A stretch of 31,965 nt of DNA from Pseudomonadota bacterium (GTDB lineage Bacteria > Pseudomonadota > Alphaproteobacteria > Micavibrionales > UBA2020): positions 1-31,965 of the forward strand of contig JAEXMB010000071.1 in assembly GCA_023444705.1 (NCBI GenBank), given 5' to 3'. Made by a program: the position numbers and the translations under genes. Shown piece by piece: positions 19,108-26,958 of this stretch (position 1 is the stretch's first letter; each line of letters starts with the position of its first letter). The notes under the pieces are model-generated. The model saw only the letters and a list, made by a program, of their open reading frames with translations. It did not search any database and was not told where the DNA came from.

Positions 19108-19137
19108 TTGACAACTTTCAGAATCACGTTCTAAGAT
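19108..19137 (+). promoter_or_regulatory. Putative strong promoter of the histone-like gene
   Basis: A perfect TTGACA (19108-19113) is followed by TAAGAT (19132-19137) after 18 bases. The surrounding 117 bp are AT-rich. Transcription would start near 19144, giving a leader of about 70 nt. Confidence 0.55.
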
Positions 19138-19213
19138 AATTTTATGATTAGAAAAAAGATGTTCACGCATCAAATTTCTAATTTGTTCAACCTCAACTCT
19201 AGGGAAGAAAACA

Positions 19214-19396
19214 ATGGTAAAGAAGAAAGCCGCTAAGAAGCCCGCTGCTAAAAAAGCAGTAGCTAAAAAACCCGCTGCTAAAAAAGCAGTGAAAAAAGTA
19301 GCTAAGAAAAAAGTAGCGAAAAAACCCGCTGCTAAAAAAGCCGTTAAAAAAGCGGTTAAAAAAGTAGCGAAGAAAAAAGTCGCTAAGAAAAAGTAA
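19214..19396 (+). CDS. Histone H1-like Lys/Ala-rich protein, 60 aa
   Basis: The 60-residue protein is built almost only of Lys, Ala, Val and Pro, with repeats of KKPAAKKAV and KKVAKKKVA. It resembles the C-terminal tails of bacterial H1-like proteins (Hc1/Hc2, AlgP, BpH1), which bind DNA without sequence specificity and compact the nucleoid. It lacks any globular domain, so it is a bare basic tail. The ATG has AGGGAAG 7 nt upstream, a good ribosome site. It has its own promoter (19108-19137) and terminator (19426-19460). Unlike its GC-rich neighbours it is rich in AAA codons. DNA binding is inferred from composition. Confidence 0.8.
   Translation: MVKKKAAKKPAAKKAVAKKPAAKKAVKKVAKKKVAKKPAAKKAVKKAVKKVAKKKVAKKK
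19241..19341 (+). repeat. Internal DNA repeats in the histone-like gene
   Basis: A 20-bp unit beginning CCCGCTGCTAAAAAAG occurs exactly at 19241-19260 and 19271-19290; its first 17 bases recur at 19325-19341. Each of the first two copies holds CTGCT-AAAAA-AGCAG, a small inverted repeat. Repeat slippage could change the number of KKPAAKKA units. Confidence 0.7.
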
Positions 19397-19415
19397 TAAA
19401 CCCTGAAGGGTTTAT
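19396..19415. repeat. Perfect 9-bp inverted repeat at the stop codon
   Basis: ATAAACCCT (19396-19404) and AGGGTTTAT (19407-19415) are separated by GA. The repeat begins on the last base of the stop codon of the histone-like gene. It could be a small hairpin or protein site upstream of the real terminator. Confidence 0.5.
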
Positions 19416-19425
19416 ACTTTCGAGT

Positions 19426-19460
19426 GAAGGGCGCCCCACAGAGAGGCGCCCTTCTCTTTT
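19426..19460 (+). terminator. Rho-independent terminator of the histone-like gene
   Basis: The ten-base arms GAAGGGCGCC (19426-19435) and GGCGCCCTTC (19445-19454) form a very stable stem, followed by TCTTTT. Confidence 0.85.
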
Positions 19461-19570
19461 GTGCAATAGCCACAGGGCTTTTTCGCATTTGCTCTCTTTC
19501 GCGTCATGCGCAAAGAAAGTAAGATGCAAAGACAGCGACACACAAGAACGCACAAGGATAGCAACCGCAC

Positions 19571-20308
19571 ATGGAAGCCATACTGACAGACCTGATGAGC
19601 ATCGAAATCTGGATGAGCCTTCTCACGCTCACGTTGCTCGAAATTGTTCTCGGCATCGACAACGTGATCTTCCTGTCGATCATCTGCGCGCGCCTGCCCA
19701 AGCACCAGCAGAGACTCGGCCGCCAACTTGGCCTTGGCATGGCGCTGATCGGGCGAATCATCTTCCTGTTCACGATGGTCTGGATCATCGAAGAACTCAA
19801 AGACCCCATCGCCACCTTCGGCAATTTCGACCTCTCGTGGCGCGATATCGTCCTTTTGCTCGGCGGCCTGTTCCTGATGTACAAGGCGACGATGGAGATC
19901 CACGCCACCCTTGAAGGCCACGAAGAAAGTGAACGAAAGGTTAAATCGTCCAGCTTTGGCGTCACCATCGCCCAGATTGCGGTGATCGACGTCGTTTTCG
20001 CGCTGGATTCCATGATTACCGCCGTCGGCATGACGCATGTCCTGTGGGTCATGATCGTCGCCAACATCATCGCCATCATCATCATGCTCTATTTCTCGGA
20101 GAAAGTGGCCCACTTCATCGAACGCTTCCCCACTGTGAAGATGCTGGCACTCAGCTTCCTGCTACTGATCGGCGTGGCACTGATCGCGGACGGTATGCAT
20201 TTTCATATCCCGCGCGGGTTCATCTACTTTGCCATTGCGTTCTCGCTGGGCAACGAGGTGCTTAACCTGCTGGTCCACAACAAACAGCAAAAGCGCTCGG
20301 GCAAATAA
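19571..20308 (+). CDS. TerC-family integral membrane protein
   Basis: This 245-residue protein has about seven hydrophobic segments. TerC proteins are linked to tellurite resistance and, in several bacteria, to manganese export that metallates secreted proteins. The hallmark acidic pairs in the membrane are present: LEIVLGIDN (Glu24, Asp30) in the first helix and AVIDVVFALDSM (Asp140, Asp146) in a later one. A cytoplasmic loop (about 112-128) is charged. It has no CBS or CorC domain, so it is a short YgdQ-like form. AAGGA lies upstream of ATG 19571. No other ter genes are nearby, so tellurite is an unlikely main role; metal-ion transport is the better inference. Confidence 0.9.
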   Translation: MEAILTDLMSIEIWMSLLTLTLLEIVLGIDNVIFLSIICARLPKHQQRLGRQLGLGMALIGRIIFLFTMVWIIEELKDPIATFGNFDLSWRDIVLLLGGLFLMYKATMEIHATLEGHEESERKVKSSSFGVTIAQIAVIDVVFALDSMITAVGMTHVLWVMIVANIIAIIIMLYFSEKVAHFIERFPTVKMLALSFLLLIGVALIADGMHFHIPRGFIYFAIAFSLGNEVLNLLVHNKQQKRSGK

Positions 20309-20328
20309 GCCCCCTGCGCCTAGCCAAC

Positions 20329-20363
20329 AAAAAGGCCCGTTGCACAGCGCAGCGGGCCTTTTT
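20329..20363. terminator. Bidirectional rho-independent terminator
   Basis: AAAAAGGCCCG (20329-20339) and CGGGCCTTTTT (20353-20363) form an 11-bp stem with a 13-base loop. It separates the convergent TerC-like and serB genes. Confidence 0.9.
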
Positions 20364-20387
20364 GTTACAGAGGGGCTGATCTGCCCG

Positions 20388-21302
20388 CTATATCCGCGCG
20401 AATTCGCGGCTTTTGTAGCCTTGCAGATACAACAGCGCCGTCAGGTCGCCGTGGCGCACCTGAAAGCCTGTGGCGGCGCAAACGGCCGGTTTGGCATGAT
20501 AGGCCACCCCTATCCCCGCCGCCTGCAACATGGGGATGTCGTTGGCGCCATCACCGACCGTGATGGCGTCGTGCGGGGCGATAGCGAGCCTGCGGGCTTC
20601 CTCCAGCACGATCGCGCGCTTGCGGTCCTTGTCGACCAAAGGCGGCAGGACCTGTCCGGTTGCGCGCATGGCGCTGTCGATCTCAAGCCTGTTGCCGAAA
20701 TGGGCATGAAAGCCACAGCGCACGGCCACAGCCCCCGTAAAGACATCAAACCCGCCCGAGGCCAGCACGCAGCGCGCACCATGCGCCGCCATCGTTCTGA
20801 CCAGCACCTCCGCCCCCGGGCTGAGCGCGAGGGCGCTGCGGACCTTGTCGATCACCTCAAACGGCATGCCTTTGAGCATGGCAACCCGCTCGGCAAGGGC
20901 GGCGGCGAAATCAAGCTCCCCGCGCATGGCGCGGGCAGTAATGGGCGCGACCTTGTCTTCGATGCCAAGATGCGCGGCCAGTTCATCAAGCGTCTCGCCC
21001 ACCACAATGGTCGCATCCATATCGGCGACCAGCAGTTTCTTGCGCCTCCCTGCGTCCGCCGCCTGCGCAAAGACATCGACAGGCAGGTTCAGATTCTGGA
21101 ATTCATTGCGAATGGCCTGCAGCAAAGCGGGCTGCGGCAGTGTTTGCGGCAACAGCAGGTCAAGCGCCTGCCCTTCGGCCAGAACATCCAAAGCCACGCT
21201 GCCGCCCGCCAGCCTGTGCAGGCGGGCGGTGGCATCGGCCACCATGCTGTCGGAAAGACCACCCGCGCGCGGGGCGACAAGCGTAACGACTGTTCCTGCC
21301 AT
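20388..21302 (-). CDS. serB: Phosphoserine phosphatase
   Basis: SerB dephosphorylates phosphoserine, the last step of serine synthesis. The 304-residue protein has an N-terminal region (1-85) that is likely ACT-like, then the HAD core. Motif I is VADMDATIV with Asp94 and Asp96, motif II is LASGGF with Ser182, and motif IV is VGDGANDIPML with Asp251 and Asp255. Motif I has Ala where SerB often has Ser, a tolerated change. ATG 21302 is chosen because AAGGTG lies just upstream; an ATG at 21320 (MNKVS) is a weaker option. It diverges from serC across 96 bp, so all three serine genes are grouped here. Confidence 0.93.
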   Translation of the reverse strand: MAGTVVTLVAPRAGGLSDSMVADATARLHRLAGGSVALDVLAEGQALDLLLPQTLPQPALLQAIRNEFQNLNLPVDVFAQAADAGRRKKLLVADMDATIVVGETLDELAAHLGIEDKVAPITARAMRGELDFAAALAERVAMLKGMPFEVIDKVRSALALSPGAEVLVRTMAAHGARCVLASGGFDVFTGAVAVRCGFHAHFGNRLEIDSAMRATGQVLPPLVDKDRKRAIVLEEARRLAIAPHDAITVGDGANDIPMLQAAGIGVAYHAKPAVCAATGFQVRHGDLTALLYLQGYKSREFARI

Positions 21303-21398
21303 GCAAGACACCTTGTTCATATCTAGCCAATTGACGGCGCCTTGCGGCGGGTCTACCAATATTAATGCATAGCAACATTATTGCATAGGAGTGTCGCC

Positions 21399-22583
21399 AT
21401 GACACAAGCACTTCCCAACCGCCCGACCGTCAAACCGGCCAACCCCTGCTTTTCTTCCGGTCCCTGCGCCAAGCGTCCGGGGTGGAGCCTTGATGCGCTC
21501 AAGGGCGCGTTCCTCGGCCGTAGCCACCGCCACGGCACCGGCGTCAAGCGCATTGCGGAAGTGATCGAAAAATCCAAAGCCATTCTCGGCATCCCCAAGG
21601 ACTATCATCTTGCGCTGGTCCCCGCCTCCGACACCGGCGCGATCGAAATGGCGATGTGGTCGCTGCTCGGCCCGCGCGGCGTCGATGTGCTGGGCTGGGA
21701 AGTCTTCGGCAAGATGTGGATCCTTGATGTCACCAAGCAACTCAAACTTGAAGACGTGCGCACTTTCGACGTGCCGTTCGGCCAGATCCCCGACCTGTCG
21801 CAGGTCGATACCGACCGCGACGTGGTCTTTACCTGGAACGGCACCACCGCAGGCGTGAAGGTGCCCAATGGCGACTGGATCAAATCCGACCGCAAAGGCC
21901 TGACCATCTGCGATGCGACGTCCTCTGTCTTTGCGATGGATATGCCGTGGGACAAACTCGATGTCGTGACATGGTCGTGGCAAAAGGTGCTGGGCGGCGA
22001 AGCGGCGCACGGCATGCTGGCGCTGAGCCCGCGCGCGGTCGAGCGCCTTGAAAGCTACACCCCGCCTTGGCCGATGCCCAAAATCTTCCGCATCACCAAA
22101 GGCGGCAAGTTTTTTGCCGAACCGTTCGAGGGCAAGACCATCAACACCCCGTCCATGCTGGCGGTCGAGGATTGCCTTGACGCCCTGAAATGGGCCGAGG
22201 GCATCGGCGGCCTGCCCGCACTGGTCAAACGCTCCAACGCCAACCTTGACGCCGTCAAGGCATGGATCGCGCAAACGCCGTGGGCAGAATTTTTGGCCGA
22301 AGACCCCGCCACCGTTTCCAATACCTCCATTTGCTTCAAGGTCGTCGATCCGTGGTTTGCCACGCTCGACAACGACAAGCAGCTGGCCATTATCAAGGAA
22401 ACCGAAAAGATGCTGGAAAAAGAAGGCGTGGCATTCGAGGTCGCCAACCACCGCGACAGCCCGGCCTCCTACCGTATCTGGGGCGGCGCCACGGTTGAAA
22501 CATCCGACATCGCCGCCGTCCTGCAATGGATCGACTGGGCCTTCCAGACCGTCCGCGCACAACAACACGCCCAAGCCGCCTAA
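21399..22583 (+). CDS. serC: Phosphoserine aminotransferase
   Basis: SerC transaminates 3-phosphohydroxypyruvate with glutamate to give phosphoserine. The 394-residue, PLP-dependent protein belongs to the longer alphaproteobacterial/methanogen-type branch. It opens with NPCFSSGPCAKRPGW and keeps SHRHGTGVKR. The PLP-binding lysine is Lys196 in SWQKVLGGEAAHG, and DATSS (172-176) contacts the cofactor. The C-terminal ASYRIWGGATVE is typical. AGGAG lies 8 nt before ATG 21399, so the longer frame to 21381 is rejected. serA follows by 21 nt in the same operon. Confidence 0.95.
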   Translation: MTQALPNRPTVKPANPCFSSGPCAKRPGWSLDALKGAFLGRSHRHGTGVKRIAEVIEKSKAILGIPKDYHLALVPASDTGAIEMAMWSLLGPRGVDVLGWEVFGKMWILDVTKQLKLEDVRTFDVPFGQIPDLSQVDTDRDVVFTWNGTTAGVKVPNGDWIKSDRKGLTICDATSSVFAMDMPWDKLDVVTWSWQKVLGGEAAHGMLALSPRAVERLESYTPPWPMPKIFRITKGGKFFAEPFEGKTINTPSMLAVEDCLDALKWAEGIGGLPALVKRSNANLDAVKAWIAQTPWAEFLAEDPATVSNTSICFKVVDPWFATLDNDKQLAIIKETEKMLEKEGVAFEVANHRDSPASYRIWGGATVETSDIAAVLQWIDWAFQTVRAQQHAQAA

Positions 22584-22604
22584 GCACAGAAAGCACCGCA
22601 TCCG

Positions 22605-24200
22605 ATGACCGCCGCACCCAAAGTCCTGATCAGCGATAAAATGAGCCCGCAAGCCGAAGCGATCTTCAAGTCGCGCGGTATCGACGTGACCGTCAAGACC
22701 GACTACCAGCCCGAAGAACTCCTTGCCGATCTTGGCAAGTACGACGGCCTTGCCATCCGCTCCTCGACCAAGGTGACGGCGGATATTCTCAAGGCCGCCG
22801 CGGGCGGGTTGAAGGTCATCGGCCGCGCCGGTATCGGCGTTGATAACGTCGACGTGCCCGCCGCCACTGCATCGGGTGTTGTGGTCATGAACACGCCCTT
22901 TGGCAATTCCATCACCACGGCGGAACATACCATCGCCATGATGATGGCGCTGGCGCGCCAGATCCCCTCGGCCAACGCATCGACGCATGCGGGCAAGTGG
23001 GAAAAAAGCAAATACATGGGGCAGGAACTGTTCGGCAAGACGCTTGGCGTCATCGGTTGCGGCAACATCGGCGCCATCGTGGCCGACCGCGCCGTGGGCC
23101 TGAAGATGAAAGTGATCGCCTTTGACCCTTTCCTGTCGGCCGAACGCGCGCTGGAACTGGGTGTCGAGAAAGTCGAACTGGACGATATTTTCAAGCGCAG
23201 CGATTTCGTCACCCTGCACACGCCCCTCACCGACAACACGCGCGGTATCATCAACAAGGATGCGATGGCGAAGATGAAAAAGGGCGTGCGCCTGATCAAT
23301 TGCGCGCGCGGCGGCCTGATCGTCGAAGCCGACCTGAAAGACGCGCTCGACAGCGGCCATGTCGCAGGCGCCGCGCTTGACGTGTTCGAGGAAGAACCCG
23401 CCAAGACCAACATTCTCTTTGGCCATGAAAACGTCGTTTGCACGCCCCACCTGGGTGCCTCGACCGTCGAGGCGCAGGAAAATGTGGCCCTGCAAGTGGC
23501 CGAGCAGATGGCCGACTTCCTCATCAGCGGTGCCGTGGCCAATGCGGTCAACATGCCCTCGGTCAGCGCCGAGGATGCGCCCAAGCTCAAACCCTATATG
23601 AAGCTCGCCGACCAGCTTGGCAGCTTTGCCGGACAAACCGTCAGCGGCAGCGTGCGCGAAGTCAAAATCGACTTCGAAGGCGCGCTGAGCCGCCTGAACG
23701 TGCGCCCGCTGGTGTCGCTGGTCGTGGCGGGGCTGCTCAAGCCTTCGATGGAAGGCGTCAATATCGTCAGCGCGCCTGCCAAGGCAAAAGAGCTTGGCAT
23801 CGCCATCAGCGAGACCAAACGCGAAAAGGCCGAGGGCTATCACACCCTGCTGCGCGTCACCGTCGTCACCGACAAGGGCGAACACAGCGTGGCGGGTACT
23901 GTCTTTGGCGAAAACAACGGCCGCATCGTCAATATCGACGGCGTGCCGACCGAGGCGGGCCTTGGCGCGCATATGCTTTACATCCGCAACCATGACAAGC
24001 CGGGCCTGATCGGCGCCGTCGGCACCTTGCTGGCCGAAGCTGGCATCAACATCGCCGATTTCAACCTTGGCCGCATTCCGGGGCAAAATAAAGCACTTGC
24101 ACTGGTGGCCGTGGATGACCCTATCCCCCATGAAGTTGTTGAGAAAATTGCCACCCTGGCGCAAGTGGAGCGTGTACAGGCCCTGCGTTTTTCGCTATAA
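22605..24200 (+). CDS. serA: D-3-phosphoglycerate dehydrogenase
   Basis: SerA oxidises 3-phosphoglycerate with NAD+, the first step of serine synthesis. The 531-residue protein is the long form: a split substrate domain (1-100 and 290-320) around the NAD+ domain with GCGNIG (151-156), the catalytic Arg235 (NCARGG), a Glu near 263 and His282 (PHLGAS). An intervening ASB domain (about 325-450) and a C-terminal ACT domain (about 455-531, MLYIRNHDKPGLIGAVG) follow; the ACT domain usually senses serine. It follows serC closely and precedes the L,D-transpeptidase by 7 nt, so all three may share one transcript. Confidence 0.97.
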   Translation: MTAAPKVLISDKMSPQAEAIFKSRGIDVTVKTDYQPEELLADLGKYDGLAIRSSTKVTADILKAAAGGLKVIGRAGIGVDNVDVPAATASGVVVMNTPFGNSITTAEHTIAMMMALARQIPSANASTHAGKWEKSKYMGQELFGKTLGVIGCGNIGAIVADRAVGLKMKVIAFDPFLSAERALELGVEKVELDDIFKRSDFVTLHTPLTDNTRGIINKDAMAKMKKGVRLINCARGGLIVEADLKDALDSGHVAGAALDVFEEEPAKTNILFGHENVVCTPHLGASTVEAQENVALQVAEQMADFLISGAVANAVNMPSVSAEDAPKLKPYMKLADQLGSFAGQTVSGSVREVKIDFEGALSRLNVRPLVSLVVAGLLKPSMEGVNIVSAPAKAKELGIAISETKREKAEGYHTLLRVTVVTDKGEHSVAGTVFGENNGRIVNIDGVPTEAGLGAHMLYIRNHDKPGLIGAVGTLLAEAGINIADFNLGRIPGQNKALALVAVDDPIPHEVVEKIATLAQVERVQALRFSL

Positions 24201-24207
24201 TGGGTGT

Positions 24208-24897
24208 ATGAAGGGAACGACTCTGGCTTGGATGTGCGTCTTTTTGGGGGCTTTAACGCTGTCCCCCATGCTTTCGCATGCAGCCATTGGCGAAAACCGC
24301 ACCGCTGGCACCGCGCAGGTTAACCTGTCTGCCAGCGCCATCCGCGATCAGATCGAAACCCAGTATAATCCCCGCCGCGCGGAGCGCGTGCAACTGGCCT
24401 CCGCCGCCGCCGCGCCGACGCAGTTGCTGCCCGAAGAAGAAGCCCTGCCCGCCGACGTTTCCAGCCTCAAGGCCGCCAAAGTGGTGGTTTACAAGGCCGA
24501 ACGCCGCATGGACCTGCTTGACGCGCGCGACCGCCCGATCCGCAGCTATCAGGTCTCCCTTGGCAAAAATCCCGTTGGCGACAAGCAACAGCAAGGCGAC
24601 AACCGCACGCCCGAGGGGCTTTACAACATCGACTGGCGCAACCCGCAAAGCGCCTATCACCTGTCGATGCGCATTTCCTACCCCAACAAGAACGACCTGT
24701 GGCGCGCCAAGCGTCAGGGCGTCAATCCGGGCGGCGACATCTTCATCCACGGCCTGCCCAACGGCCGCGGCTGGAAACGCTGGAAGTATAACAAAAGCCG
24801 CGACTGGACCAACGGCTGCATCGCCGTCTATGACGACGAGATCCGCGAGATCTGGGGACTGGTGCCCGATGGCACGCCCATCCTTATCAAGCCTTAA
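24208..24897 (+). CDS. Secreted L,D-transpeptidase (YkuD family)
   Basis: YkuD enzymes make 3-3 peptidoglycan cross-links or attach proteins to the wall in the periplasm. The 229-residue precursor has a signal peptide with a likely cut after SHA (25). A linker of about 60 residues follows, then the catalytic domain from about 90. The active site is FIHG with His181 and DWTNGCIAV with Cys204, matching the family pattern of His, then (S/T)xGC. ATG 24208 lies 7 nt after serA, though a metabolic gene and a wall enzyme are not obvious partners; the coupling may be only transcriptional. The upstream frame to 24067 lies inside serA and is rejected. Confidence 0.93.
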   Translation: MKGTTLAWMCVFLGALTLSPMLSHAAIGENRTAGTAQVNLSASAIRDQIETQYNPRRAERVQLASAAAAPTQLLPEEEALPADVSSLKAAKVVVYKAERRMDLLDARDRPIRSYQVSLGKNPVGDKQQQGDNRTPEGLYNIDWRNPQSAYHLSMRISYPNKNDLWRAKRQGVNPGGDIFIHGLPNGRGWKRWKYNKSRDWTNGCIAVYDDEIREIWGLVPDGTPILIKP

Positions 24898-24924
24898 TCA
24901 TTTACTTGAAATATTTTCTATATC

Positions 24925-24942
24925 TTCCTGATCCATCAGGAA
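24925..24942. promoter_or_regulatory. Perfect dyad upstream of greB
   Basis: TTCCTGAT (24925-24932) and ATCAGGAA (24935-24942) are perfect inverted arms around CC. The dyad is 20 bp before the greB ATG and just before AGAGG, so it could be an operator or could fold near the ribosome site. Confidence 0.5.
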
Positions 24943-24961
24943 ATAGAGGTTTATCTATTAC

Positions 24962-25534
24962 ATGAGCAAAGCCTTCACTTCCGAAAACGACGAAGCACTG
25001 CTGGATGACGAGCCGGAAAACGATGCCGATACCATCCCTGCCGGCGTCAAGAATTACATGACCCCGCAGAGCCACGCGACACTGCAGACCGAGCTGAACT
25101 GGCTGCTGCGCGACGAACGCCCGCGCATTACCGAGATCGTCAGCTGGGCGGCGGGCAACGGTGACCGCTCGGAAAACGGCGATTATATCTTTAACAAGAA
25201 ACGTCTGCGCGAAATCGACCGCCGCATCCGCTATCTCATCAAGCGGCTGGACAGTGCCGAGGTCGTCGACCCCAAACGCCAGCAAGGCCTGCAGCAGGTC
25301 TTTTTTGGCGCAACCGTGACCTATGCCAACGTCGATACCGACAAGGAAACCACCGTGACGCTGGTCGGTGTGGACGAAGCCGATTTGTCCAAGGGCAAGA
25401 TCAACTGGCTGTCCCCCGTGGGCCGCGCGCTGATGAAAGCCAAGGTCGGTGACGAGGTCACCGTGCGCACCGAAGGCGGCCGCGACGTACTGGAAGTGCA
25501 GGAAATCGCATATATCGTTGAAAAACAGGCGTGA
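24962..25534 (+). CDS. greB: Transcription elongation factor GreB
   Basis: GreB binds the RNA polymerase secondary channel and triggers cleavage of backtracked RNA. The 190-residue protein carries an acidic N-terminal extension (EALLDDEPENDADTIPAG, 12-29). The coiled coil follows, with the catalytic acidic tip at AAGNGDRSENGDYIFNKKR and IDRRIRYLIKRLDSAEVVD; GDYIFNKKRLREIDRRIRYL favours GreB over GreA. The C-terminal FKBP-like domain shows INWLSPVGRALMKAKVGDEV. ATG 24962 has AGAGG about 12 nt upstream, a slightly long gap. It has a dyad upstream at 24925-24942. Confidence 0.93.
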   Translation: MSKAFTSENDEALLDDEPENDADTIPAGVKNYMTPQSHATLQTELNWLLRDERPRITEIVSWAAGNGDRSENGDYIFNKKRLREIDRRIRYLIKRLDSAEVVDPKRQQGLQQVFFGATVTYANVDTDKETTVTLVGVDEADLSKGKINWLSPVGRALMKAKVGDEVTVRTEGGRDVLEVQEIAYIVEKQA

Positions 25535-25555
25535 AATAACCCGCCTTTTTCAGCC

Positions 25556-25584
25556 TTGCCTTGACTGGCCGAACCCTCTATTTT
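25556..25584 (+). promoter_or_regulatory. Putative promoter of trmFO
   Basis: TTGCCT (25556-25561) and TATTTT (25579-25584) are 17 bases apart. Transcription would begin at or next to ATG 25592, which has no Shine-Dalgarno, so the mRNA may be leaderless. Confidence 0.4.
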
Positions 25585-25591
25585 CCCCGCT

Positions 25592-26944
25592 ATGACAAAA
25601 GATCGCACAATTCATATCGTCGGTGCCGGCATGGCCGGATCCGAAGCCGCATGGCAGGCCGCCAACGCGGGCGCCAAGGTCGTCCTGCACGAAATGCGCC
25701 CCGTACGCAAAACCGACGCCCACCATACCGACCATTTCGCCGAGCTGGTTTGCTCGAACTCCTTTCGCTCCGACGATGCCGAATATAACGCCGTCGGCCT
25801 GTTGCACGAGGAAATGCGCCGCGCCAATTCACTGATCATGGCGATGGGTGACAAGCACAAGGTCCCCGCCGGATCGGCCCTTGCGGTCGACCGCGATGCC
25901 TTTGCTGAAGATGTCACCAAGACGCTTGGCGAACACCCCAACATCACCATCGAACGCGGCGAGATCGCGGGCCTGCCGCCCGCAGAGTGGGACAACGTCA
26001 TCATCGCGACCGGCCCCCTGACCTCGCCCGCGCTCTCCGGCGCCATCCGCGAACTGTCGGGTGAGGAAAGCCTTGCCTTCTTCGACGCCATCGCGCCCAT
26101 CGTCTACAAGGACAGCATCGACTTTTCCAAGGCGTGGTACCAGTCGCGCTACGACAAGGGTGATGGTAAGGATTATATCAACTGCCCGATGGAAAAGGCC
26201 GAATACTATGCCTTTATCGACGCGCTGATCGCGGGCGAGAAAACCGAATTCAAGGAATGGGAAAAAGACACCCCCTATTTCGAAGCCTGCCTGCCCATTG
26301 AAATCATGGCCGAACGCGGGCGCGATACCCTGCGCTGGGGCCCGATGAAATCTATCGGCTTGATCAACCCCAACGCCACCGAATTCCCGCGCCCCTGGGC
26401 GGTAGTGCAGTTGCGTCAGGATAACAAGCTCGGCACGCTCTACAACATGGTCGGTTTCCAGACCAAGCTGAAGTACGCCCAGCAGACCGAGATCTTTCGC
26501 ATGATCCCCGGCCTTGAAAACGCCGAATTCGCGCGCCTTGGCGGTATCCACCGCAACACCTTCATCAACAGCCCCAAGCTGCTCGACGACACCCTGCGCA
26601 TGAAGAAAATGCCGCGCCTGCGCTTTGCCGGTCAGGTCACGGGATGCGAAGGCTATGTCGAAAGCGCCGCCGTCGGTTTGATGGCGGGCCGCTTTGCCGC
26701 AGCACAACTGGATGGGCAAGACATCGCCACCCCGCCCGTCACTACGGCGATGGGGGCGTTGCTCAACCACATCACCACCGGCGCCAATGCCGACACCTTC
26801 CAGCCGATGAACGTCAACTTCGGCCTGTTCCCGCCGGTCGAGGCACCGCCCAAGATCGGCAGCCGCGAGCGCAAAAAGCTCTATACCGCGCGCGCACTGG
26901 CCGATTTCGACGGCTGGATCAAAGAATGGAAAACCGCCGCATAA
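25592..26944 (+). CDS. trmFO: Folate-dependent tRNA (uracil-54-C5)-methyltransferase
   Basis: TrmFO uses methylene-tetrahydrofolate and FAD to make m5U at position 54 of tRNA, instead of the S-adenosylmethionine route of TrmA. The 450-residue protein has the FAD loop HIVGAGMAGSEAAW, ELVCSNSFRSDD with Cys54 (equivalent to the reactive Cys), the second key Cys in FEACLPIEIMAERG, and the C-terminal TGCEGYVESAAVGLMAGRFAA dinucleotide segment. GidA is longer and lacks the CSNSFRS pattern. It has no Shine-Dalgarno. It ends 14 nt from the convergent NDUFAF6-like gene. Confidence 0.95.
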   Translation: MTKDRTIHIVGAGMAGSEAAWQAANAGAKVVLHEMRPVRKTDAHHTDHFAELVCSNSFRSDDAEYNAVGLLHEEMRRANSLIMAMGDKHKVPAGSALAVDRDAFAEDVTKTLGEHPNITIERGEIAGLPPAEWDNVIIATGPLTSPALSGAIRELSGEESLAFFDAIAPIVYKDSIDFSKAWYQSRYDKGDGKDYINCPMEKAEYYAFIDALIAGEKTEFKEWEKDTPYFEACLPIEIMAERGRDTLRWGPMKSIGLINPNATEFPRPWAVVQLRQDNKLGTLYNMVGFQTKLKYAQQTEIFRMIPGLENAEFARLGGIHRNTFINSPKLLDDTLRMKKMPRLRFAGQVTGCEGYVESAAVGLMAGRFAAAQLDGQDIATPPVTTAMGALLNHITTGANADTFQPMNVNFGLFPPVEAPPKIGSRERKKLYTARALADFDGWIKEWKTAA

Positions 26945-26958
26945 AATGCGCCTGCACT

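Noticed and set aside
19214..19396. Programmed frameshift at A-runs in the histone-like gene
   Set aside because: The A-runs are in the AAA AAA codon frame, not the classic A AAA AAG frame, and no downstream stimulator or alternative product was seen.
21378..24164. 928-codon minus-strand frame opposite serC-serA
   Set aside because: It spans two clear genes on the other strand and has low-complexity shadow composition. No ribosome site or motif was seen.
20388..24200. Serine genes as a novel operon
   Set aside because: serB, serC and serA are ordinary serine-synthesis genes. Their grouping is common and needs no new explanation.
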